Part shown: positions 15,801 through 21,709 of the stretch, piece after piece
How positions within the stretch are numbered: the stretch's first letter is position 1
Layout of the letters: every line of letters begins with the position of its first letter
NCBI GenBank assembly: GCA_035531535.1
Contig: DATKSV010000136.1
Location: 1 to 21,709, forward strand
DNA: 21,709 bases
Reading direction: 5' to 3'
From: AG-12 sp035531535
Lineage (GTDB): Bacteria > Chloroflexota > Dormibacteria > Aeolococcales > Bog-877
Translations under genes and position numbers: made by a program
The notes under the pieces: model-generated
Seen by the model: only the letters and a program-made list of their open reading frames with translations
Told to the model about the DNA's origin: nothing
Database searches by the model: none

Positions 15801-16471
15801 GAGGGCTCCCTCCGGGGTCGGGCCAGAGAGGCTGAGGAGATCCGCTCGGCGATCCCCGTGGTCATCGCCAGCATGATCAGAAAGCCGGCGATCAGGTCGA
15901 AGAAGATACCCGCCTCGACGATGAAGGGGAAGCTGGCGGTGAGGGTGATGGCGCCCAGGAAGACGCCGTTCTCCATGATCAGCCAGCCGATCAGCTGCGC
16001 CACCATGTGGCGCCGGACCACCATCATCAGCGCCCCCAGGAGCAGCACCGCCGTGGACAGGGGGATGATCGACCGGGAGATCAGGCCGTGGGCGAGGTTC
16101 TGGGGCCCGATCACCAAGTAGGCGAACGCGCACAGCCCCGCCCCCAGGATCAACGAGGTGGAGAGACCGAGCGCGAGCCCGGCGTCGCGTTTGAGCTGCA
16201 GCCGTCTCACCAGCAAGCGGCGTGCCGCCAGCGGGATGGCGATGCCCTTGAGGCCCAGGGTGAGGCCCGCCAGCAGCCAGAGCGCATCGTCGCGCGTGAC
16301 CAGGGCAGCGGTGGCCGCCGCCGCCGCCAGCAGCACCGACTGCAGTCCGTAGTAGGTGAGATAGCGGTCGAACAGCTTGGAGCCCAGGCAGGCGAATGCG
16401 GTCAGCAGGATCAGGACCGCGTCCAGGCTGAGGAAGACTCCCGCGGGCGAGGCCAAGGTGAGGTGCTGCAT
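15797..16471 (-). CDS. HyfE-like membrane subunit (NuoK-related)
   Basis: The 224-residue integral membrane protein has about seven helices and corresponds to HyfE, the subunit whose C-terminal half resembles NuoK/MrpC. Family marks are DRYLTYYGLQSVLLA (35-49) and the buried acidic helices GWLIMENGVFLGA (E167) and PFIVEAGIFFDLIAGFLIM (E186), which in relatives help link the ion path to the antiporter subunits. The short tail ARPRREPS faces the cytoplasm. ATG 16471 lies two bases after the HyfC stop, and the TGA overlaps the GTG of HyfF, so translation is probably coupled at both ends. Confidence 0.88.
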   Translation of the reverse strand: MQHLTLASPAGVFLSLDAVLILLTAFACLGSKLFDRYLTYYGLQSVLLAAAAATAALVTRDDALWLLAGLTLGLKGIAIPLAARRLLVRRLQLKRDAGLALGLSTSLILGAGLCAFAYLVIGPQNLAHGLISRSIIPLSTAVLLLGALMMVVRRHMVAQLIGWLIMENGVFLGAITLTASFPFIVEAGIFFDLIAGFLIMLAMTTGIAERISSASLARPRREPS

Positions 16472-16473
16472 CT

Positions 16474-17421
16474 CTACTTGGCCACCACGTAGGAGGTGAC
16501 GATCCCGATCAGGGCCAGCAGGAAGGCCCCGCCCAGGTACTCCGCGATCCGGAAGAAACGGAGCTTGGCGAAGGAGGAGTCGATGATCACGATCGCCAGC
16601 CCGCAGATGGCGAGCTTGCCCAGCACCGCCAGGATCCCGACCAGCCCTCCCACCAAGCTGGTCCCATCACCCAATCCGCCGGGCAGCACGAAGACGTTCA
16701 TGAAGATGGCGGAGAGCAGAAAGAGCTTCATCCAGCCGCCCCACTTGACCAGGGCGTACTCGCGGCCGGAGTACTCCAGAACCCGAGACTCCTCGATCAT
16801 CGAGATCTCGATGGTGCCGCTCGGGTTGTCGATCGGGATGTGACCGGTCTCGGCCAGCAGCAGCATGAAGAAGGCGACCGCGCCGAGCAGATGGGTGGGC
16901 AGCACCATGGCCAGCGGCGACGCCGCGATGGCGTGGTTCATGAGATATGGGTTGTCCGACGCTGACAGCACGCCCACCGTGAAGAAGACCAGAATCAGGG
17001 CGGGCTCGGCCAGGCTTCCGATCCAGGTGGTGCGGCTGGCCCCCAGGCCTCCCAGCGGGCTGGCGGTATCGAGAGCGGCGAGGGACATCACGAAGCTGGC
17101 CAAAGCCAGCACCAGAGCCCCGCCCAGGAGATCACCGAGGAACGCCAGCGGCAACGGTTGGTCGGTGATCACCGGCACGATCGTGGAGACCGCCAGGTAG
17201 CAGGCCATGGCCACGTAGGGGGCGGCCCGGAATATCCAACTGGTCTGGTCCGAGACGGCACTCGCCTTGCCCAGCCACTTCCAGAGGTCGAAGTAGGGCT
17301 GGAGGATGCTGGGCCCGTGCTTGGACTGCACGAGCGCGGCGGCCCTGGTCAACACCCCCGCGTAAAGGGGAGCCAGGGCAGCGACGGCAAGCGACTGCAG
17401 GAACTGCAGCAGATAGGGCAA
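16474..17421 (-). CDS. HyfC/HycD-like membrane subunit (NuoH family)
   Basis: This 315-residue subunit with about eight helices joins the hydrophilic arm to the membrane arm in complex I and group 4 hydrogenases. NuoH-family blocks are visible: GPSILQPYFDLWKWLGK (36-52), LAALDTASPLGGLGASR (114-130), the acidic loop AETGHIPIDNPSGTIEISMI (190-209) and SGREYALVKWGGWMKLFL (218-235). It is the first gene of the operon. The start codon is TTG (17419-17421), supported by AAGGAGAG five bases upstream and by alignment; no ATG or GTG is available nearby. A rare start on the first gene may lower output. The next gene begins two bases after its stop. Confidence 0.93.
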   Translation of the reverse strand: MPYLLQFLQSLAVAALAPLYAGVLTRAAALVQSKHGPSILQPYFDLWKWLGKASAVSDQTSWIFRAAPYVAMACYLAVSTIVPVITDQPLPLAFLGDLLGGALVLALASFVMSLAALDTASPLGGLGASRTTWIGSLAEPALILVFFTVGVLSASDNPYLMNHAIAASPLAMVLPTHLLGAVAFFMLLLAETGHIPIDNPSGTIEISMIEESRVLEYSGREYALVKWGGWMKLFLLSAIFMNVFVLPGGLGDGTSLVGGLVGILAVLGKLAICGLAIVIIDSSFAKLRFFRIAEYLGGAFLLALIGIVTSYVVAK

Positions 17422-17426
17422 CGCGG

Positions 17427-17434
17427 CTCTCCTT
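17427..17434 (-). promoter_or_regulatory. Strong ribosome binding site for a TTG start (first operon gene)
   Basis: AAGGAGAG on the minus strand ends five bases before the TTG at 17421, which makes the TTG start credible. Confidence 0.75.
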
Positions 17435-17451
17435 ACGAGGGCAGACCGATA

Positions 17452-17487
17452 GCTTCTCGGTAGAAGCCATTAGTCGGCGAGCCGACT
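17452..17487 (-). promoter_or_regulatory. Two adjacent short hairpins in the hyf-like operon leader
   Basis: AGTCGGC and GCCGACT (17472-17478, 17481-17487) are exact inverted repeats two bases apart. GCTTCT and AGAAGC (17452-17457, 17462-17467) form a second perfect repeat around CGGT. Both lie between the candidate promoter and the ribosome site. The first is compact enough to be a protein-binding palindrome; as RNA they could form stem-loops. Confidence 0.4.
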
Positions 17488-17516
17488 TACGCGGGCCTCA
17501 TCGCGCTGCGAAGGCG

Positions 17517-17547
17517 ATTCTCACAGATCCAGCGGTCCCCGTGTCAA
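17517..17547 (-). promoter_or_regulatory. Candidate promoter of the hyf-like operon
   Basis: A perfect -35 hexamer TTGACA (17542-17547) is followed after 19 bases by GAGAAT (17517-17522), preceded by TGT as in an extended -10. The implied start near 17510 gives a leader of about 90 bases before the TTG. The spacing is longer than ideal. Confidence 0.4.
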
Positions 17548-17623
17548 GTCCCCAGATCGCGCAGCGGGACCGCCAGGTGCGGTTCTCCAACCTCGGCCCG
17601 CTGGCGGGCGGCGGCCGGACTGC

Positions 17624-18385
17624 TCAGCGCTCCTGCATGGTGGGCCGCACCAGGACCTCGTTCACCGCCACGTGCCGGGGCCGGGTCACCGCGTAGACCA
17701 CGGCGTCGGCGATGTCGCTGGACTGCAGCGGCTCCAAGGTACCGAAGGTGCCCCGGATCGTCTGCTGGACCTCCGGTCGGTTGTGGCCGACCAGCTCGGT
17801 GGCGACCACACCGGGCTCGACGATCGTCACCCGGACGTGGCGGGCGGTCACCTCCTGCCGCAGGGACTCGCTGAATGCGCCCACGCCGAACTTGGTGGCG
17901 TTGTAGACGGCGCTGCCCTGGCGGGCGACCCGGCCGGCCACCGAGCTCACATTCACCACGTCGGCCACCTGGCGGGGAGCGCCGCTGGCCGCCTGCAGCA
18001 GGTGGGGCAGGCCGGCGTGGGTGCAGTAGAGCAGGCCCAGCAAATTCAGCTGTACCATCCGGCGCCACTCGTCGGTGGGGGCGTCCAAGATCGGGCCCAG
18101 CAGCATCACTCCGGCGTTGTTGACCAGGGTGTCCAGGCGGCCGAACTCCGCCACCGTGCGAGCCACCATCTGGCGGACCGCATCCTCGTCGGTGACGTCG
18201 ACCTTGAGGACCAGGGCCCGGCTGGGACCCCCGAGCTTCGCCCCGAGCGACTCCAGCCGGTCGGAGCGCCGCGCGGCGATGGCCACCTGTGCTCCTTCCG
18301 CGGCCAGGGCGAGCGCGGTGGCCTCTCCAATTCCGCTCGAGGCGCCCGTCACCAATGCCACCGTTCCCGAAAGCGCACCCACCAT
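17624..18385 (-). CDS. Short-chain dehydrogenase/reductase (SDR family)
   Basis: The 253-residue cytoplasmic classical SDR has a Rossmann fold. The cofactor motif TGASSGIG is at 13-20 and NNAG at 89-92, with the structural Asn in LNLLG (N114). The catalytic Ser is in VVNVSSVAG (S148) and the Tyr/Lys pair in YNATKFG (Y161, K165). After the first beta strand IAARR with no acidic residue suggests NADP(H) preference. PGVVATEL follows at 191-198. Length and motifs are normal and the enzyme should be active; the substrate cannot be told. I start at ATG 18385, where AGGAGG lies four bases upstream; the longer open frame from 18466 is low-complexity. It is followed by about 200 bases containing the hyf-like operon promoter, so it is probably a separate unit. 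Confidence 0.95.
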   Translation of the reverse strand: MVGALSGTVALVTGASSGIGEATALALAAEGAQVAIAARRSDRLESLGAKLGGPSRALVLKVDVTDEDAVRQMVARTVAEFGRLDTLVNNAGVMLLGPILDAPTDEWRRMVQLNLLGLLYCTHAGLPHLLQAASGAPRQVADVVNVSSVAGRVARQGSAVYNATKFGVGAFSESLRQEVTARHVRVTIVEPGVVATELVGHNRPEVQQTIRGTFGTLEPLQSSDIADAVVYAVTRPRHVAVNEVLVRPTMQER

Positions 18386-18389
18386 CGAA

Positions 18390-18395
18390 CCTCCT
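18390..18395 (-). promoter_or_regulatory. Consensus ribosome binding site of the SDR gene
   Basis: AGGAGG on the minus strand lies four bases before ATG 18385 and decides between this start and one 27 codons upstream. Confidence 0.75.
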
Positions 18396-18884
18396 GGCGG
18401 CCCACGGCGGCCGCTGCGTGACCAGGGGTGGGAACCGAGCTGCGCTGGGCGACCCGGAGGAACCACCCGGAATTCCTTTCGACGGCCCCGCGACCACCCC
18501 GGGCGACCGGACCGCGAGCTCGGAGCGAGCCCGAATCCAGACTACGCCCCGTCGAGCCAAGCTGGGCCGGACAATCTTCTCTGCGCTAAACGGGTGGCCG
18601 CGGCGGCTGGCTCGAAGACCCTGGACGGGCACCGCCAAACCCCGCTGGCCGATGGTCAGGACCTCGGATCGGGTGGGGGCTGGACCGCGCCTGCTGCAAT
18701 TGCCCGGCGGGCCGCCCCGCTCCTGCGGCGTCCCCGCGGTCAGCTGCCCTGGAGACCCGAACCCAGGCGGCTCCGTCTCCAGCCGCCCCCCCAAGATCCG
18801 CGAGATCCCCGGTTCCGGCTCCCGGATGGGCCAGCCTCCCAGGTTTGGTCAGACTCCGGCAACCCAGGCGAGACTGGTCCACAA

Positions 18885-18913
18885 GGGCGCCGGGACCATG
18901 CCCCAAGGCGCCC
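18885..18913 (-). terminator. Hairpin downstream of the KimA-family gene
   Basis: GGGCGCC (18885-18891) and GGCGCCC (18907-18913) are exact inverted repeats, with further GGG/CCC pairing possible inside the loop. It lies about 60 bases after the importer's stop and lacks a T run. Confidence 0.35.
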
Positions 18914-18972
18914 CCTCGGTCGCCGGGCCGGCTCCTGGCAGCGCTCGGATCGGCTGCCATCCGGGGTTGAAT

Positions 18973-20796
18973 TCAATCGTCATGCAGGGGCAACACCAGC
19001 TTGGCCACGACCACGTTGCGGTGCCGCCGCAGGGCGGCCGAGAGGACCAAGTCCAGGTGGTTGTGGAGCGCCGCATGCCACCAGCGCCGGGGCAGCAGCA
19101 CCGGGATCAGGACCACCACCCGCCGGGTCGGCGAGGGCTTGAGAGAACCGATGTAACGTAGCAGTGGGCGCGCCACCGAGTGGTACTGGGAGCGCAGCAC
19201 GACCAGCGGAACTCCAGGGTCCCATCGCTGCCACGCTTGCTCCAGGGACGCCTGGCGCTGGTCGTGGTCGGCGAAAACCACGGTCACCGCAGTCACCTGG
19301 TCACCCATGGAGAGCGCTTGCGAGATGGCCTCGCGGGTGAGCTTGGAGATGTCGGTGAAGGGGACCACCACGATGCTGGTGGCGCGCCTGGGCTTGGCCG
19401 GCGTCTGGCCCCGCCGCAGCTCCCGGGCGACCCCGGTGTAGTAATGGTTGATGCGCACGAACAACAGGATCAGCAGCGGCACCACCACCACTACCACCCA
19501 GGCCCCCTCCCGGAACTTGGTGAGCACGAAGATCAAGGTGGAGGCCCCGCTGGCAGTCGCGCCCAGGCCGTTGACGCCGGCCCGCCAGCGCCAGCCCGGG
19601 GAGCGCACCCGCCACCAGTGCCGGACCATGCCCGACTGGGCCAGGGTGAAGCCCGTGAAGACCCCGATCGCGAAGAGGGGGATCAGAGAGTCGGTGTTGC
19701 CACCGGTCGCAACCAGCAGCACCGCCGCCAGCACCGCCAGCACCCAGATGCCGTTGTTGAAGACCAGCCGGTCTCCCCGGATGGCGAAGGCGTGGGGCAG
19801 CCGGTCGTCGCCTGCCAGCAGGCTGGCCAGCACCGGCAGGCCGCCGAAGGAGGTGTTGGCCGCCAGCGCCAGCACCAGGGTCACCAGGATCGAGATGGCG
19901 TCGAACACCCAGCCGCGGCCGATGCTGTAGGCAACGATCTGGTTGAGCACGGCATCCCCGGCCCGTGGCTGAACATGGAAGCGCTGCACCAGGCCCGCCA
20001 AGCCCAGCAGCATCGCCGCCAGCAGAAGCCCCAGCAGAAGCTCGGTCTGGCGCGCCGTGTTCACGCGGGGCTCGCGGAAAAGGGGAACGCCGTTGGCGAT
20101 TGCCTCGACCCCGGTGAGAGCGCTGCACCCGGCGGAGAACGCCTGCAGCACCAGCAGGATCCCCACTGCCTGGAGGTCGCGGGCGGCGACTTGGGAGGCT
20201 CCCAACGGATGCAGCTGGGCAGCGAAGGGATGGATCAGCCCGATCCCGATCACCGCAAGCATGGTGAGGATGAAGGCCAGGGTGGGGACCAGGAAGGCTC
20301 GGGCGCCCTCGGCCAGGCCGCGCAGGTTGACGAACGCGACCCCCGCCAGGATCGCGAGACAGATGACCAGGGTGTAGGGATACAGCCCGGTGAAGGCGGA
20401 CGTCAGCGAGCCCACTCCGGCCGCTATCGACACCGCCACGGTCAGGGTGTAGTCGACGATCAGAGCCGCGCCAGCCAGCAGTGAGAGAGGGCCGCCCAGA
20501 TTGGCCCGCGCGACCGCGTAGGCGCCTCCCCCTCCGGGATAGGCCACGATCACCTGGGTGTAGGAGACCACTAGGAGCACCAGCAGGGCGACGATGGCCA
20601 GCATGATCCAGGGCGCCACTCGCAGGGCGGCCAAGCCACCAGCTCCGAGAGCCAGCAGCAGTGCCTGAGGGCCGTAGGCCACCGAGGTGAGGGCGTCCAG
20701 GGAGAGGGCGGAGAGACCCTCCACCGGGTTGATCTCCTCCTGCCTGGCCTGGCTCGACCGCAGCGGACGGCCCAGCAGTTTGCGCCCAAGACCCAT
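18973..20796 (-). CDS. kimA: KimA-family high-affinity K+ importer (APC superfamily, C-terminal USP-like domain)
   Basis: The 607-residue protein has the same length and order of parts as Bacillus KimA (YdaO), a proton-coupled potassium importer. An APC/LeuT-fold membrane part (about 25-450) starts with LSALSLDALTSVAYGPQA. Residues matching the K+ site of KimA are kept with a constant offset of two: D34, Y41, Y116 in VDYTLTVAVS, S123, and T228 in CSALTGVEAIANG. The cytosolic part (about 475-607) has the universal-stress-protein-like fold (TSIVVVPFTDISKLT, RRVVVLIPVLLPRRWWHAALH) that binds c-di-AMP in the Bacillus protein. I use ATG 20796 (AAGGGG five bases upstream; the protein then starts as KimA does). 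kimA genes often follow a ydaO-type c-di-AMP riboswitch, but I cannot recognise one in the upstream bases. It appears monocistronic. Confidence 0.92.
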   Translation of the reverse strand: MGLGRKLLGRPLRSSQARQEEINPVEGLSALSLDALTSVAYGPQALLLALGAGGLAALRVAPWIMLAIVALLVLLVVSYTQVIVAYPGGGGAYAVARANLGGPLSLLAGAALIVDYTLTVAVSIAAGVGSLTSAFTGLYPYTLVICLAILAGVAFVNLRGLAEGARAFLVPTLAFILTMLAVIGIGLIHPFAAQLHPLGASQVAARDLQAVGILLVLQAFSAGCSALTGVEAIANGVPLFREPRVNTARQTELLLGLLLAAMLLGLAGLVQRFHVQPRAGDAVLNQIVAYSIGRGWVFDAISILVTLVLALAANTSFGGLPVLASLLAGDDRLPHAFAIRGDRLVFNNGIWVLAVLAAVLLVATGGNTDSLIPLFAIGVFTGFTLAQSGMVRHWWRVRSPGWRWRAGVNGLGATASGASTLIFVLTKFREGAWVVVVVVPLLILLFVRINHYYTGVARELRRGQTPAKPRRATSIVVVPFTDISKLTREAISQALSMGDQVTAVTVVFADHDQRQASLEQAWQRWDPGVPLVVLRSQYHSVARPLLRYIGSLKPSPTRRVVVLIPVLLPRRWWHAALHNHLDLVLSAALRRHRNVVVAKLVLPLHDD

Positions 20797-20801
20797 GGCA
20801 G

Positions 20802-20807
20802 CCCCTT
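20802..20807 (-). promoter_or_regulatory. Ribosome binding site that fixes the KimA start
   Basis: AAGGGG on the minus strand lies five bases before ATG 20796 and is preferred over a GTG 13 codons upstream. Confidence 0.6.
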
Positions 20808-21038
20808 CGATCAGACGTTGACTGGACGCACCCACCTCACAGCTGAGGCGACCATGCCGACAAGCGCTTGGTCAGGAGGTTACCGCCTCGGGAAGGTGGG
20901 TTTGGCCCAGGAACTCGCCCGCACCGGAGCCGAGCTCGGCCGTAGCGATCTGGAGCCCGGTTAGCCGCGCGCTGAGGGGAAGTCGGCCAGCCCGGCGTCC
21001 GGACCGTAGATCCATTCGGGATGGCCCTGCCAAGCCGG

Positions 21039-21060
21039 GCCCAGCCGGCGCCGGCTGGGC
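21039..21060. repeat. Perfect 22-base palindrome downstream of the MFS remnant
   Basis: GCCCAGCCGGC followed directly by its reverse complement GCCGGCTGGGC. It lies 14 bases beyond the end of the MFS remnant on the minus strand and about 240 bases before the KimA start. It is probably the old transporter gene's terminator, but a two-fold-symmetric protein site is also possible. No T run follows. Confidence 0.55.
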
Positions 21061-21073
21061 TCTGTCTCCCGCA

Positions 21074-21336
21074 TCAATTAAGGATAACGATGGCTCCGAC
21101 AGGCCCATGAGGAACACGATGGCCCAGAAAGCCGCGGCCAGACCGAAGGCAAGCGCCACCCCACCCAGCACCAGCGGCCCCACGGCATATCCCCCAACCG
21201 CCCGACCGACCTGTAACAGGGAGAGCCCGCGTTGCAGGAAGTAGACCGGGAAGAACCCGATCACCAAGCTCGCCGCGAACTGGTTGAGAAATCCCCCCGG
21301 GCCTACGACGAGCAGGCTGCGGTCGTGCCAGCTCAT
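21074..21336 (-). pseudogene. Remnant of an MFS transporter (internal deletion plus frameshift)
   Basis: The first about 45 residues look like the intact start of a 12-helix MFS transporter: VGPGGFLNQFAASLVIGFFP, VYFLQRGLSLLQVG. The reading frame then jumps directly to what looks like the second-last helix region of the same family (GYAVGPLVLGGVALAFGLAA, FWAIVFLMGLS), so roughly 300 central residues are missing. At about 21098 the frame also slips: one frame continues as a meaningless tail to 20872, while the other gives GAIVILN and a stop at 21074, as expected for a transporter C-terminus. Two helices cannot make a transporter, so I call it dead. The start has no ribosome site. The next gene to the right is divergent. 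Confidence 0.7.
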
Positions 21337-21556
21337 GTCGCGGCCAGGCGCCCCGGCCCGGGGCTCCCATCCGGGCCGAGCAAACCTTTCCGTCCCGCCA
21401 GTCGTTGAATGGGCGATGGCGACACCTTCAGGGCGACGGCCAACGCATCACGCCGCAGTTACGACCTGGGGCCGGGAGGTCACCGGACGCCGGTGAGGGT
21501 CATGCTGAGCGGCGACGTGCATGGTGTGAACCCGTCCCGCCCACCGAGAGTCGTCC

Positions 21557-21709
21557 ATGCCTAGCGATACCTGGGACCAGCGCTTTGCGGAGCGGCCCTG
21601 GATCAGCCACCCCGACCCTCTGCTGACCGCGCTGGCGGAGCGGCTGCCGCCGGGGCTTGCCCTCGACCTCGGCTGCGGGCCCGGGCGCAACGCCATCTGG
21701 TTGGCGCAG
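21557..21709 (+). CDS. Class I SAM-dependent methyltransferase (N-terminal part, cut by window edge)
   Basis: Only 51 residues are inside the window. They end with the SAM-binding motif I, ALDLGCGPGRNAIWLAQ (about 35-51), preceded by WDQRFAERPWISHPDPLL. This start and motif are typical of TehB-like and thiopurine-type small-molecule methyltransferases. The substrate is not visible. ATG 21557 has a modest GAG-rich stretch (CCGAGAG) about six bases upstream. It is divergent from the MFS remnant; the 220 bases between them hold no gene. Confidence 0.88.
   Translation, partial: MPSDTWDQRFAERPWISHPDPLLTALAERLPPGLALDLGCGPGRNAIWLAQ

Larger units (their letters stand above)
18386..18972. other. 587-base region without a recognisable gene
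   Basis: Between the SDR start and the potassium-importer stop I find no credible protein. Several frames stay open because the region is GC-rich, but their translations are rich in Gly, Ala, Pro and Arg and resemble nothing. It must contain the SDR promoter and the importer's terminator. A hairpin at 18885-18913 is the only structure I can name. It may be the remains of a lost gene. Confidence 0.55.

Noticed and set aside
15801..16133. Longer HyfF with 111 extra N-terminal residues
   Set aside because: The extra part is HyfE read in another frame; GTG 15800 has a ribosome site and starts directly with a membrane helix.
9847..17421. A true [NiFe] hydrogenase-4 or formate hydrogenlyase
   Set aside because: Subunit set and order look like it, but the large subunit lacks both CxxC ligand pairs, so H2 chemistry at a canonical NiFe centre is not possible.
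18964..18977. TTGAATTCAA palindrome over the KimA stop codon
   Set aside because: Ten bases is short, it includes coding sequence and the stop, and it has no link to a neighbouring promoter.
20797..21038. ydaO-type c-di-AMP riboswitch before kimA
   Set aside because: On the minus strand a GGCTAACC (20959-20966) resembles part of the motif, but it comes before, not after, the GCGGGCGAG-like stretch, and the remaining consensus is missing.
1..21709. CRISPR arrays, tRNA or rRNA genes, insertion sequences, phage or defence genes
   Set aside because: None was seen on either strand; the only tandem repeats are the coding repeats at 2544-3731 and the Thr-Pro codons near 5206-5250.

Overview
The window is very GC-rich, gene-dense, single-copy bacterial chromosome. 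It carries secreted proteins with a long proline/threonine stalk and a sortase-like tail, tandem 'LDTR' surface repeats, an S53 acid peptidase, and many GTG/TTG starts with purine-rich Shine-Dalgarno sites. Together these fit a high-GC monoderm lineage (Actinomycetota, or a Chloroflexota/Dormibacterota-like group). I cannot place it more precisely from sequence alone. I see no tRNA, rRNA, CRISPR array, insertion sequence or phage gene.

Left part (1-7000): a truncated DrrA-type ABC transporter ATPase and an S53 (sedolisin/kumamolisin) peptidase lie on the minus strand. Divergent from them, on the plus strand, are an exported CHAP-domain cell-wall hydrolase with three and a bit surface repeats, an exported ice-binding-like (DUF3494) protein with a wall-anchoring tail, and a YtcJ-type amidohydrolase. 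A perfect 15-bp hairpin separates the amidohydrolase from the convergent genes that follow.

Middle part (7056-9601, minus strand): an M55 D-aminopeptidase (DppA family), an aldo/keto reductase and a MarR-family regulator.

Core (9847-17421, minus strand): a seven-gene operon of hydrogenase-4/formate-hydrogenlyase/complex-I type, transcribed in the order HyfC, HyfE, HyfF, HyfG, ferredoxin (HyfH-like), HyfI, HyfB. Six of its seven genes are joined by 1-4 nt stop/start overlaps. The two antiporter-like subunits keep the Lys/Glu residues of proton channels, and the small subunit keeps all four ligands of its [4Fe-4S] cluster. The large subunit, however, has lost both CxxC motifs that hold the NiFe centre, and the ferredoxin has lost exactly the four ligands of one of its two clusters. 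This is therefore an energy-converting-hydrogenase-related (Ehr-like) membrane complex rather than a hydrogenase, with an unknown electron donor and acceptor. It is the most interesting system in the window. A candidate promoter and a leader with two hairpins precede it.

Right part (17624-21709): a short-chain dehydrogenase, about 590 bases without a convincing gene, a KimA-family potassium importer with its K+-site residues conserved, the decayed remnant of an MFS transporter, and the start of a class I SAM-dependent methyltransferase running off the window on the plus strand.
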